Shown here piece by piece: positions 43,890-52,192 of a stretch of DNA of 64,000 bases (the first letter of the stretch is position 1; every line of letters begins with the position of its first letter). Location of the stretch: positions 186,001 through 250,000 of the forward strand of contig NZ_JAGGKV010000001.1 of NCBI RefSeq assembly GCF_017874035.1. Direction: 5' to 3'. This DNA is from Paenibacillus aceris (GTDB lineage: Bacteria; Bacillota; Bacilli; Paenibacillales; NBRC-103111). A model generated the notes under the pieces. It ran no database searches. It had not been told where the DNA came from and was given only the letters and a program-made list of their open reading frames with translations. The position numbers were made by a program, and so were the translations under genes.

Positions 43890-44900
43890 CTAAGAGTTCA
43901 TAGCTAGATTGAAGCGATGTGGCATACGGTGATTATCGGCATAACCGTCTACTTCACGCTCATCCGTGAGCGCTTCGGTCGGACAAGCTTGTACACATTT
44001 GAGGCAACCTTTGCAGTATTGATAGTCAATGCCCTGCAAAAACATTTGCGGACGCCCTTTTTTGTCCGGGAGTTCGTCCCACACAAAGCAGAAGTCCGGA
44101 CATACATTATCGCAAGAAGCACAGTGAATACATTTATCTTCATGGAAATGCGGCATCATCCCCGCACGAGAAATACTTAAATCCTTGAGAATACTGTTTC
44201 CTGGATTGGATATGACACCGCCGATCGTTTGCGTTTCGTACCCGAGTACAGGCGTATCGAAACGGACGAAATCAGGCATCTTCTCACCTTCTGGAAGCGC
44301 ATACGACTGGAATTGAACTTCATTGTACCCGCGGTCGAATGTTCGTAAGGCTGGTGCAACAGCCAGCGGATATTTCTTCTCTAATGATTTGCGAATAACG
44401 CCTCTCATAACATCCGGATCGAGAAAATCACATAAACGGAACAGCGCACCGAGCATAGCCATGTTAACCCGGTTTTTCTCCTCCAACGAGATTCCGATGG
44501 CATCGATAACGGCAATTGTGCCGCCTCTTAGCTTCATCTTTTCCTTGAGTTCGTCAGGCGTTTTCGTTGAATTTACTAATACTGTACTATCTTCATAGAT
44601 GCCACTGATAACGTTTACAGTTTTGGAAAGCGATTCGTGAAAAACACCAACAACATGCGGTCGTTCTACAGGTGAAGTATCCCGTATATTCGTATCCATG
44701 TCACAAAACCTAATATGCGCTTTCACTGCTGATCCTTTCTTCTCTGAACCATAAGAAGAAAAACTAACTCCGTTCAATCCAACTCCAACAACTCCCGCTT
44801 CCGCCAGCATCTTACCTGCCAGATTGGCGCCGAGACCGCCGATGGATTCCAGTCTTATCTCGAAAAATCCGAGATCGTTCAATTTAGGTAAAGTTACCAT
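43890..44900 (-). CDS. 2-oxoacid:ferredoxin oxidoreductase, fused gamma-delta subunit
   Basis: 336 residues from ATG 44900, after GAAAGGAGA. Residues 1-200 are the gamma part (EIRLESIGGLGANLAGKMLAEAG), and from about 255 a two-cluster ferredoxin domain carries CIHCASCDNVCP and CKGCLKCVQACP. It receives electrons from the alpha-beta protein and passes them to ferredoxin. First gene of a two-gene operon, 34 bases before its partner, ended by the strong terminator at 41498. Confidence 0.9.
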   Translation of the reverse strand: MVTLPKLNDLGFFEIRLESIGGLGANLAGKMLAEAGVVGVGLNGVSFSSYGSEKKGSAVKAHIRFCDMDTNIRDTSPVERPHVVGVFHESLSKTVNVISGIYEDSTVLVNSTKTPDELKEKMKLRGGTIAVIDAIGISLEEKNRVNMAMLGALFRLCDFLDPDVMRGVIRKSLEKKYPLAVAPALRTFDRGYNEVQFQSYALPEGEKMPDFVRFDTPVLGYETQTIGGVISNPGNSILKDLSISRAGMMPHFHEDKCIHCASCDNVCPDFCFVWDELPDKKGRPQMFLQGIDYQYCKGCLKCVQACPTEALTDEREVDGYADNHRMPHRFNLAMNS

Positions 44901-44940
44901 GCAAGGTCTCCTTTCAAAAATGAACCGCATAAATATTGAA

Positions 44941-44992
44941 TAGTATGAATAGTAAATCTACTATCATTGTAACAAGAAATCTCTGGTAATCA
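44941..44992 (-). promoter_or_regulatory. Promoter and operator-like repeats before the por operon
   Basis: Minus strand TTGATT, 16 bases, TACAAT. Just downstream are an inverted repeat ATAGTA/GATT/TACTAT (44949-44964) and a directly repeated GAATAGTA. They would lie at the start of the transcript, where a repressor would block. Confidence 0.45.
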
Positions 44993-45016
44993 ACCTTTTT
45001 TTAACTCGCGCCTTAA

Positions 45017-45199
45017 TTACAACAAATAATCGATGATTAAGCCGCACTTTCCCAAATAATAGCTTGAAGTCTCTAATCGATCCTCAGCCTCATCTTCATG
45101 CCCATCTTTCCCGGCAACCTCGCACTCCTCGCATACGTTTACATAATCTTCGTCAATCGGATTAAAGACAACACCGCAAACTTGTGAGCACGCCCTCAT
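45017..45199 (-). CDS. Small Cys-containing protein (possible zinc ribbon)
   Basis: 60 residues from ATG 45199, 8 bases after GAGGAG; the first ATG (45205) is too close to that site. Cysteines: CSQVC, CEEC and one near the end. CxxxC...CxxC could bind zinc. The central EDEAEDR stretch is acidic. Not recognised. It precedes the por operon on the same strand but a por promoter lies between, so it may be separate. Confidence 0.55.
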   Translation of the reverse strand: MRACSQVCGVVFNPIDEDYVNVCEECEVAGKDGHEDEAEDRLETSSYYLGKCGLIIDYLL

Positions 45200-45336
45200 C
45201 CTCATCTCTCCTCGTTTTCAAATCCCTAGAATTTGTAAACGCTTGCACACATGGTATCTCCTATTATACAGCGGTTTATAGCGATAACACCATAAGTCTT
45301 TATCAAATCTTTAGCATTCAAAATAAGCCTTTTCTA

Positions 45337-45364
45337 TTGATTAGGTCTATTTCTGTGAGATAAT
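45337..45364 (+). promoter_or_regulatory. Promoter of the KinB-like kinase gene
   Basis: TTGATT, 16 bases, GATAAT, about 50 bases upstream of the start. Confidence 0.6.
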
Positions 45365-45414
45365 GTAGAAATAACAAAGATAATGTCGTACATTTGGAAA
45401 GGATGGCACTTATT

Positions 45415-46662
45415 TTGCTCCATTCAATCATTTCCCATGAACTGCATGGTCTCTTCTACCTCTTCAGTGCTACATTAATCCATCTGGTTCTCACTCCTAT
45501 ATTCATTTACAAAGAGCAGCATCGCAATATACTGTTCGGAATTCTGCTCGTCATACTGCTTATCTTTTACTGGAACTTTGAAGATATCGATCCCTTCATC
45601 TATGCACTTCACTTTCTACCTTTAAGTTTAGTTACTGTCATTTTATTTGCTGGATTTATTCCTGCTGCCATGACTTGGATTAGTTTCAATCTTGGCTGCA
45701 TGATTGTCCTTCATTATTATTGGCAACCGGCATTGCTAAGCAGTGCTTTCATCTTACTTGGCAGTTATTATATTCGAAATAAAGTTAATCAAATGAACCT
45801 TAAACTCAAATTATGTTATGCAGCGTGCTTGCTGGCCGTGTACGAAGTATTGTATGCTCTGCTTGCTTCTTACATACGAACTTACTTCTCTATGTATGTT
45901 TTATACACCATATTGTTTACTTTTATTTCGCTCTTGTTAACCATCACGGTAATCTTCTATGTAAAGAAGCATGAATATTATAGACAGCGACTCGTCGCTT
46001 TAGAAAAGGATCGTATGGTTGGCCAATTAGCCGCCACAATCTCTCATGAGATACGAAATCCCTTAACCTCTATCCGTGGCTTCCTACAGTTATTAGATCA
46101 GAAAGAACTCTCGCTCTATGATCAAAAACGATATATTGAGCTTGCCCTATCCGGCGTCGATCAAGCGAACACCATAATCAATGATTATTTGAACTATGCC
46201 AAACCGTCTACCGGCTTGCATGAACAACTCGATATTAAAGAGGAATTAGAAGGAACGATTCGATTCATCACTCCGTTTGCAACAAATCATCAGGTTGTGA
46301 TCGAAATCACGCACCTAAGCGAAGAACCACTCTATATCCTAGGGGAATCCAAAAAACTTCGGCAATGCTTAATGAATCTGGTTAAAAATTCCATCGAATC
46401 CATGCCTACCGGCGGTCTCATTTCCCTTCGCACCTGCAAGCTGCCAAATGCTGTCCAAATTTCAATAACCGATACAGGAGTTGGAATGACCCAATCGCAA
46501 ATAGATTCTCTGGGAATGCCATTCTATACGACCAAAGAACAAGGAACTGGGCTTGGGCTCGTCGTCGTAATGAGTATTATCAAAATGATGAATGGGAAAA
46601 TTTCTTTCAGCAGCAGCTTAAATCACGGGACAGAATGCTCGATCCTTTTTCAGCAAAAGTAG
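45415..46662 (+). CDS. KinB-like membrane sensor histidine kinase
   Basis: 415 residues taken from TTG 45415, about 11 bases after GGAAAGGA; the ATG at 45403 has no gap from that site. Five to six membrane segments fill 1-185 with very short loops. HisKA: AATISHEIRNPLTSIRGFLQLL with His211. ATPase: LMNLVKNSIESM, ITDTGVGMT and EQGTGLGLVVV. No PAS domain and no response regulator beside it, as for B. subtilis KinB, which feeds the Spo0 phosphorelay. A role in sporulation start is inference from this likeness. Confidence 0.8.
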   Translation: MLHSIISHELHGLFYLFSATLIHLVLTPIFIYKEQHRNILFGILLVILLIFYWNFEDIDPFIYALHFLPLSLVTVILFAGFIPAAMTWISFNLGCMIVLHYYWQPALLSSAFILLGSYYIRNKVNQMNLKLKLCYAACLLAVYEVLYALLASYIRTYFSMYVLYTILFTFISLLLTITVIFYVKKHEYYRQRLVALEKDRMVGQLAATISHEIRNPLTSIRGFLQLLDQKELSLYDQKRYIELALSGVDQANTIINDYLNYAKPSTGLHEQLDIKEELEGTIRFITPFATNHQVVIEITHLSEEPLYILGESKKLRQCLMNLVKNSIESMPTGGLISLRTCKLPNAVQISITDTGVGMTQSQIDSLGMPFYTTKEQGTGLGLVVVMSIIKMMNGKISFSSSLNHGTECSILFQQK

Positions 46663-46751
46663 TAACCAAGACCCTCCATTAACAAGCATGATGATCTGTG
46701 TTATTCTGTTATGACAAGCAATCATCATGAATCGTGAAGGAGGGCTTTGCC

Positions 46752-47150
46752 ATGAACTCGGATTTCATTCAAATAAAATCGCTGGACGGCGACTTGAAAA
46801 TGTCTCATAAGAAAAAGGACTACGGTCTGACGGTCACGACCAAAGAATTGATATTTCACAAGCCGCACGTTAATTATTATTTTAAACTAGACCATATAAT
46901 CAGTATTGTTCCTTATGATAATTCTACACTTAAAGCTATCACTTTCGTGAATGCTCGATCAGCTAACCAAGAATCCACACATCTAGCGCCTGGTTCTGAG
47001 CACTTCCGCATTTATGTGAAAGGGGCTACGGTTCATAATCGAAGTGGCTTGTTTGAAATAGGGCCAACAGACGTAATCATCCCTATTTATCCAATCATGC
47101 GTAAAGCGATTTCTGATTGCTTGCAGCGTACGGGTCTGACCGTAATCTAA
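46752..47150 (+). CDS. Conserved small protein of unknown function
   Basis: 132 residues from ATG 46752, 8 bases after AAGGAGGG. No cysteine or membrane segment. The beta-rich pattern (LTVTTKELIFHK, YYFKLDHIISIVPYDN) followed by a C-terminal helix (YPIMRKAISDCL) resembles a PH-like (bPH) fold; this is only an impression. It is not recognised. The region just upstream has an inverted repeat CATGATGAT...ATCATCATG. Confidence 0.6.
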   Translation: MNSDFIQIKSLDGDLKMSHKKKDYGLTVTTKELIFHKPHVNYYFKLDHIISIVPYDNSTLKAITFVNARSANQESTHLAPGSEHFRIYVKGATVHNRSGLFEIGPTDVIIPIYPIMRKAISDCLQRTGLTVI

Positions 47151-47155
47151 TATGA

Positions 47156-47205
47156 CAAAAAAAGCAAAGGTAGAGAATAATCACTCTCACCTTTGCTTTT
47201 TATTT
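47156..47205. terminator. Bidirectional terminator
   Basis: AGCAAAGGT and ACCTTTGCT, with AGA/TCT inside, A-run on one side and T-run on the other, between convergent genes. Confidence 0.85.
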
Positions 47206-47210
47206 TGCTT

Positions 47211-47702
47211 TTAATCCGTTGTAGGATGTTCTTTTTCAATAATAAAATCAAGTAATCTAGCGCAGCTCTCTTCCACCATCTCGTAAACTTCTTGAAAATT
47301 GCCGGTATAATACGGGTCTGGCACATCTTTATTCGTACGGGCTGGTGCAAAATCCAGCAACTTGTGAATCGAAGCTCGCTTCTCGCCATCCTTCGGCGGA
47401 GGAGCAAACGCAGCTAAATTCTTGACATTACTTTCATCCATGGCAATGATGTATGTGAACTGCACGAAATCATCTGATGTTACCTGGCGAGCTTGCATGC
47501 CCTTGTAGTCAATCAGATTTTTATCCAAAATATCCCTTGTTCCTTGATGAGGCGGATGACCAATATGCCAATCCCCTGTGCCAGCTGAGTCAATGGCAAT
47601 TTTTTGGACAAGACCCGCCTGTTTAACCTGGTGACGAAAAACGGCTTCCGCCATGGGGGAGCGACAAATATTTCCTAAACAAACGAATAAGACCTGGATC
47701 AT
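47211..47702 (-). CDS. Low-molecular-weight protein-tyrosine phosphatase
   Basis: 163 residues. The P-loop CX5R reads CLGNICRS (Cys8, Arg14), and the general acid is Asp129 in DVPDPYYTG. Both are complete, so the protein should be active on phosphotyrosine or related phosphates. B. subtilis YfkJ/YwlE are relatives; YwlE is an arginine phosphatase, so an arginine substrate is possible (YwlE has Thr in the loop where this has Ile). The start overlaps the PhnC-like ATPase stop (ATGA). Confidence 0.9.
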   Translation of the reverse strand: MIQVLFVCLGNICRSPMAEAVFRHQVKQAGLVQKIAIDSAGTGDWHIGHPPHQGTRDILDKNLIDYKGMQARQVTSDDFVQFTYIIAMDESNVKNLAAFAPPPKDGEKRASIHKLLDFAPARTNKDVPDPYYTGNFQEVYEMVEESCARLLDFIIEKEHPTTD

Positions 47703-48433
47703 ACTTCACCAAATATAAGCTTTTTCTCACGCATTGTTAACGATCTTGCAGGAATGTCGAGTACAATTTTCCCATCAGCTATTCCCCAAATGCGTGTTGC
47801 AAATCGCTCCGCTAACTCAACCTTGTGCAAAGTAGCGATTACACTCATATTCCTATCATTACATAAAGATTTCAAATCCTGAAGGATATATTCCGTCGAC
47901 TTCGGATCTAACCCTGAAACTGGCTCATCGGCAACAAGCACTTTAGGTCCAAGAATTAAAGCTTTGGCAATAGCTACACGCTGCTGTTCACCACCGCTTA
48001 GTTGGCCAACCTTTTTGTCACCTTTATCAAGCAGGCCCACCTTCTCCAAGTAGTCCATGCTATCCACATGCTCGTCTCGGGATGTCATGCCTGTTAGAAC
48101 TCGTAGAGGCGCTTGAAACACCCTGCCCATCGTCACATTTTTGACAGCGCTTTTATTTCTGTTCAGTGAAGGCTTTTCTTCAAGGAAAGCGAAATCCTTG
48201 CCTAATTTGAATCGCTCCCAAGGACCTGGCTTTGAGATATCATTCGAATTATAAATTAGCTGCCCGCTTGTCCACTTTTCTTGATGACTGATGCAGCGCA
48301 GTAAGGTTGTTTTCCCGCTCCCGCTGCTTCCAATAACTGCAATAAACTCGCCTTCATCCACTTGAAAGCTGATTTGAGAAAGTACCTGATTGTCTGGCGG
48401 ATATACTTTACTTAGATTACGTACGGTAAGCAT
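47699..48433 (-). CDS. PhnC-like ABC transporter ATPase
   Basis: 244 residues from ATG 48433, after GAAGGAGGGG. Walker A is GSSGSGKTT, the signature LSGGEQQRVAIAKAL and Walker B VLVADEPVSGLDP; MGRVFQAPLRVL is typical of phosphonate (PhnC) ATPases. No permease or binding protein lies near, so it is an orphan subunit. It is translationally coupled to the phosphatase gene, which is unusual for a PhnC. Confidence 0.85.
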   Translation of the reverse strand: MLTVRNLSKVYPPDNQVLSQISFQVDEGEFIAVIGSSGSGKTTLLRCISHQEKWTSGQLIYNSNDISKPGPWERFKLGKDFAFLEEKPSLNRNKSAVKNVTMGRVFQAPLRVLTGMTSRDEHVDSMDYLEKVGLLDKGDKKVGQLSGGEQQRVAIAKALILGPKVLVADEPVSGLDPKSTEYILQDLKSLCNDRNMSVIATLHKVELAERFATRIWGIADGKIVLDIPARSLTMREKKLIFGEV

Positions 48434-48469
48434 GACAACCCCTCCTTCGTATTTCCTATTCGTCCTTTT

Positions 48470-48518
48470 GGAAAAAATCGCCACTCACATCAAGCTGGAG
48501 CCTGAGTAGATGGCGATT
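48470..48518 (-). terminator. Terminator after ymcA
   Basis: Minus strand AATCGCCA with CTCA, loop, TGAG with TGGCGATT, then TTTT. Confidence 0.75.
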
Positions 48519-48542
48519 CTTGAATTCCCGCAGGAAGTCATC

Positions 48543-49007
48543 TTAATCACAAGATGTCGGCGCTTCAGCAGATCCTGCTTCTACATTGATTTTATCGGAA
48601 ATCGTATCACGAATGACCGACATTACAAGCTGCAATAAATAATTGATATCATCTTGTGTTTGTTTAAATTCACTAACAATTGGAATTCCATCTAGTTCAT
48701 CTTGCAGAACTTCAATTTCATTCTCGATTTTTTGAACCATTTTCTCATTTTGGAATGTTTGGAACGCAACGATTTCTTTTTGCTTCTTTTTAATCGAACT
48801 AATTAATACTTGAATGTCCGGGTTGTTTGCAATTTGTTTTTCTGCCTTTTGATAAAATTGCACTTCATTCGAAGTCGTCAGCAAATTAGCCAGTTCCTTG
48901 GCTTTGTCTAAAATATCTTCACGAACGATCATTTCCGTATTCGTAAATTCCTCTACTTTGAATGCATGAGGCTGGTTATCGTTATGTTGATGATCACATT
49001 GGGACAC
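48543..49007 (-). CDS. ricA: RicA (YmcA) family regulator
   Basis: 154 residues, GTG start after AGGAG. The central helical region (ELANLLTTSNEVQFYQKAEKQ, ISSIKKKQKEIVAFQ) fits the YlbF/YmcA family. In B. subtilis RicA forms a complex with YlbF and YaaT that helps RNase Y and Spo0A phosphorylation, and binds Fe-S clusters. Cysteines here are Cys4 and the one four from the C-terminus, so a cluster ligand set is partly present. It sits directly after miaB, as in Bacillus. Confidence 0.88.
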   Translation of the reverse strand: MSQCDHQHNDNQPHAFKVEEFTNTEMIVREDILDKAKELANLLTTSNEVQFYQKAEKQIANNPDIQVLISSIKKKQKEIVAFQTFQNEKMVQKIENEIEVLQDELDGIPIVSEFKQTQDDINYLLQLVMSVIRDTISDKINVEAGSAEAPTSCD

Positions 49008-49041
49008 TTACATACACACTCCTGTCTATATTAACAACGAA

Positions 49042-50523
49042 TTAAATGGACAATTTCAAAGGTTCCTCTACGATCTCACCCTTTAAGATCCATGTTTGCG
49101 CATGCGTCACTTTCACATTGATCATTTGACCGATAAGCTCCTTAGATCCGGTAAAATGTATCAACTTATTCGTACGCGTGCGTCCTGCAAGTACATCGGC
49201 ATTATTTTTACTTTCGCCTTCGACCAGTACTTCAACCGTTTCGCCCAGCAGCTTCTCGTTGCTTGCTTTACTGTGAGCATTCACAAGCTCATTCAAGCGG
49301 TACAAACGCTGCTTCTTCACTTCCATCGGAACATTATCTTCCATATCAGCAGCAGGCGTACCTTCTCGCGGCGAATAAATAAATGTAAACGCGAAATCGA
49401 ATCCTACTTCCTCATAGAGCGACATTGTATCTTCGAATTGCTCGTCTGTTTCCCCAGGAAAACCTACAATAATGTCCGTAGTCAGAACGACATCCGGCAT
49501 CGTTGCTTTAATCTTGCGAGCTAATTGTAAATAATGATCTCTGGAATATTTTCTGCTCATCCGTTTAAGCACTTCGGTATTACCCGCCTGAACAGGCAGA
49601 TGGATGTGTTCAACCAAGTTACCGCCCTTGCCTAACACCTCAATCAATTCATCATCAAAATCCCGTGGATGCGAGGTTGTAAAACGAATTCTGGGTACAT
49701 CGATTTTGCGAATGTCATCCATCAAATTAGCGAAAGAATACGTAATATCTTCAAAGTCTTTGCCATAGGCATTGACATTTTGTCCAAGCAGCGTAATTTC
49801 CTGAAATCCTTGACGGGCAAGATCTCTTACTTCGGCAAGCACATCCTGCGGTCTGCGACTTCTCTCTTTGCCGCGCGTATAGGGGACAATGCAGTATGTG
49901 CAGAACTTATCGCAACCGAACATAATGTTCACCCAAGCACGGATACCTTCCCGTTTCTTCGGTAAATTTTCAACAATGTCGCCTTCTTTAGACCAAACTT
50001 CAACAACCATTTCTTTATTATAAAAAGCATCTTTCAATAAAGCCGGCAGACGATGAATATTATGCGTACCAAAAATTAAATCAACAAAAGCATGCTTCTG
50101 CATGATCCGGTTCACAACCGCTTCTTCCTGGGACATACAACCGCATACGCCAAGTACAAGACCTGGCTTCTGCGCTTTGAGTGCCTTCAGGTGTCCAAGC
50201 TCACCGAACACTTTGTCCTCAGCATTTTCACGGATTGCACAAGTATTTAGCAAAATAACATCTGCTTGATATTTGTCCTCCGTTGTCTGATAACCCATTT
50301 GTTCAAGCAAGCCTCTCATAACTTCTGTATCATGCTCATTCATCTGGCATCCGTAAGTGCGAATTAAATAATATTTATCTTTGCCGAACCCCTGCATGTC
50401 CTCAGGGATATGAAAGTCATAGTGAACGGCGATTTCTTCTTTTCCGCGCTTCTTAGCATCTGTCAGTGAAGGAGGCTGAAAATATTGGGAATAATCCTTA
50501 TCGGATTTCACTTGGTTAGCCAC
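49042..50523 (-). CDS. miaB: tRNA (ms2i6A37) methylthiotransferase MiaB
   Basis: 493 residues, GTG start after AGGAGG. N-terminal UPF0004 domain ([19 protein letters not shown], with further Cys in [12 protein letters not shown] and VCGCMSQEE), radical SAM motif [12 protein letters not shown], and a C-terminal TRAM domain (from about 425). Adds a methylthio group to i6A37 of tRNAs. The ~70-residue N-terminal extension before the first domain is normal for Bacillales. Confidence 0.95.
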   Translation of the reverse strand: MANQVKSDKDYSQYFQPPSLTDAKKRGKEEIAVHYDFHIPEDMQGFGKDKYYLIRTYGCQMNEHDTEVMRGLLEQMGYQTTEDKYQADVILLNTCAIRENAEDKVFGELGHLKALKAQKPGLVLGVCGCMSQEEAVVNRIMQKHAFVDLIFGTHNIHRLPALLKDAFYNKEMVVEVWSKEGDIVENLPKKREGIRAWVNIMFGCDKFCTYCIVPYTRGKERSRRPQDVLAEVRDLARQGFQEITLLGQNVNAYGKDFEDITYSFANLMDDIRKIDVPRIRFTTSHPRDFDDELIEVLGKGGNLVEHIHLPVQAGNTEVLKRMSRKYSRDHYLQLARKIKATMPDVVLTTDIIVGFPGETDEQFEDTMSLYEEVGFDFAFTFIYSPREGTPAADMEDNVPMEVKKQRLYRLNELVNAHSKASNEKLLGETVEVLVEGESKNNADVLAGRTRTNKLIHFTGSKELIGQMINVKVTHAQTWILKGEIVEEPLKLSI

Positions 50524-50589
50524 TTTCGTTCCTCCTACGAGTTTGCGTTGGTAAAACTTACGTAATACACAAATAATTACGCAACTTTT

Positions 50590-50619
50590 ATTATAACATC
50601 ACATGCCTATTCAGATCAA
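50590..50619 (-). promoter_or_regulatory. Promoter upstream of miaB
   Basis: TTGATC, 18 bases, TATAAT with TG extension on the minus strand. A stem CGTAAT/ATTACG lies in the leader before the start codon. Confidence 0.6.
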
Positions 50620-50660
50620 AAGGAAATTGGCATAACTGTGAATATAGCGCATTATTCGTA

Positions 50661-51230
50661 CTATTCGAGAATCTCCGCCATATCACCTGTTTTTACCCCT
50701 GCGGCATTCCCTTCATCTGTGTCGATATGCATGTCCAAAGCAAACTGTTCCGATACACGGGCAATCACATTTTCAAAAATCAATGGTCGTTCGCCATTTA
50801 CTCTTACACGAAGCAGTTCTTTATCCTGAATGCCCCATTTTGCTGCATCTGAAGTATGAAAATGAATATGTCTGGCAGCAACAATCACGCCTTGATCAAG
50901 GTCAACCTCACCCGCAGGTCCTATTACACGGAGACCCGGCGTTTGATCAATATGGCCTGATTCACGTACAGGCGGATTAATGCCAAGAGAAAAAGCATCC
51001 GTTCGCGATACTTCAATTTGTGTAAATGGACGTGCAGGTCCCAAAATTCTCACTTTTTCTATTTTGCTTTTCGGTCCAACAATCGTAACTGTTTCTTGAG
51101 CTGCAAATTGTCCAGGTTGCGAAAGATCCTTGAATTGGTTCAGTTTATAGCCTTGACCGAATAAAATCTCAATATGTGCCGGTGATAAATGAATATGTCT
51201 AGCGGAAACCCCTACAGGAACTGTTTTCAT
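50661..51230 (-). CDS. pduL: PduL-family phosphotransacylase
   Basis: 189 residues from ATG 51230 (AAAGGATG upstream). Two zinc-binding HxH motifs: ARHIHLS near the start and ARHIHFHTSDAA about 135. PduL exchanges phosphate and CoA on acyl groups. Here it is separated from korB by a terminator and lacks microcompartment genes around it; there is also no N-terminal encapsulation peptide, so it is likely cytoplasmic and could serve acetate/propionate metabolism. Confidence 0.9.
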   Translation of the reverse strand: MKTVPVGVSARHIHLSPAHIEILFGQGYKLNQFKDLSQPGQFAAQETVTIVGPKSKIEKVRILGPARPFTQIEVSRTDAFSLGINPPVRESGHIDQTPGLRVIGPAGEVDLDQGVIVAARHIHFHTSDAAKWGIQDKELLRVRVNGERPLIFENVIARVSEQFALDMHIDTDEGNAAGVKTGDMAEILE

Positions 51231-51279
51231 GTATGTATCATCCTTTAAATTGGTATAGTTGTCAGTATTGCCGCCCAGC

Positions 51280-51311
51280 AAAAAGGGCATACGGATTATC
51301 TCCATATGCCC
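51280..51311 (-). terminator. Terminator after korB
   Basis: Minus strand GGGCATA / 13-base loop / TATGCCC then TTTTT. Confidence 0.75.
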
Positions 51312-51325
51312 TCAAGGTCGAACGA

Positions 51326-52192
51326 TTATTTGAATTCAGTGAGCATTTTGTTGAAGTCTGCTTCTGAAATTTGAAGATTTTGTTTCGAGAGTCCTTCTTT
51401 TGCGAAGCTAGGAATAGAATCTTCATAGCTCTTTTTATCTTTGTTTTGGTAAATGATACCTGTCAGCATGGAGTTAGTTTCCATGATTTTGGTCATTGCC
51501 ATTACGCGGTTCGTGTAGTCATAATCAGGAATTTCATCCAGATCAACAATGTTTTCTTTGAACCAGTCATATGTGTTCACTTTATTGAAAGTTACGCATG
51601 GGCTGAAAACGTTGATCAGGGAGAATCCTTTGTGGTTCAAACCAGCTTCGATAACAGCTGTTAACTGTTTCAAGTTACTGGAGAAAGATTGTGCTACAAA
51701 TGTTGCACCCGCTGCCATAGCTACTTCTAATGGCGAGATAGCGGACTCGATTGTACCTTGCGGTGTGCTTTTCGTTTTGAAGCCTTCCGCACTACGTGGA
51801 GATGCTTGACCTTTTGTCAAACCGTAGATTTGGTTATCCATAACGATGTAAGTTACATCAATGTTACGACGGATTGCATGTACCGTATGACCCATACCGA
51901 TTGCGAAACCATCTCCGTCACCGCCGGAAGCGATAACTGTTAAGTCGCGGTTTGCCATTTTCACACCTTGTGCGATTGGCAACGATCTGCCGTGAATACC
52001 GTGGAAACCATAAGCATTGATGTAACCGGAAATACGTCCGGAGCAACCAATACCCGATACGATTGCCAAACCTTCAGGCTCCAAACCAACATTAGCCGCC
52101 GCACGTTGAATAGCTGCTTGTACGGAGAAGTCTCCGCATCCTGGACACCAGTTTGGCTTTACATTGTTACGAAAATCTTTTAATGTTGCCAT
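51326..52192 (-). CDS. korB: 2-oxoacid:ferredoxin oxidoreductase beta subunit (KorB)
   Basis: 288 residues. KPNWCPGCGDFSVQAAIQRA near the start, VSGIGCSGRI, and a TPP motif GGDGDGFAIGMGH...VMDNQIYGLTKGQASP are the KorB features. It pairs with KorA (gamma-alpha) to oxidise 2-oxoglutarate or pyruvate with ferredoxin. There is no ferredoxin domain in either subunit, so they need a separate ferredoxin. The start overlaps the korA end by 13 bases; AAGGAG upstream. Confidence 0.92.
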   Translation of the reverse strand: MATLKDFRNNVKPNWCPGCGDFSVQAAIQRAAANVGLEPEGLAIVSGIGCSGRISGYINAYGFHGIHGRSLPIAQGVKMANRDLTVIASGGDGDGFAIGMGHTVHAIRRNIDVTYIVMDNQIYGLTKGQASPRSAEGFKTKSTPQGTIESAISPLEVAMAAGATFVAQSFSSNLKQLTAVIEAGLNHKGFSLINVFSPCVTFNKVNTYDWFKENIVDLDEIPDYDYTNRVMAMTKIMETNSMLTGIIYQNKDKKSYEDSIPSFAKEGLSKQNLQISEADFNKMLTEFK

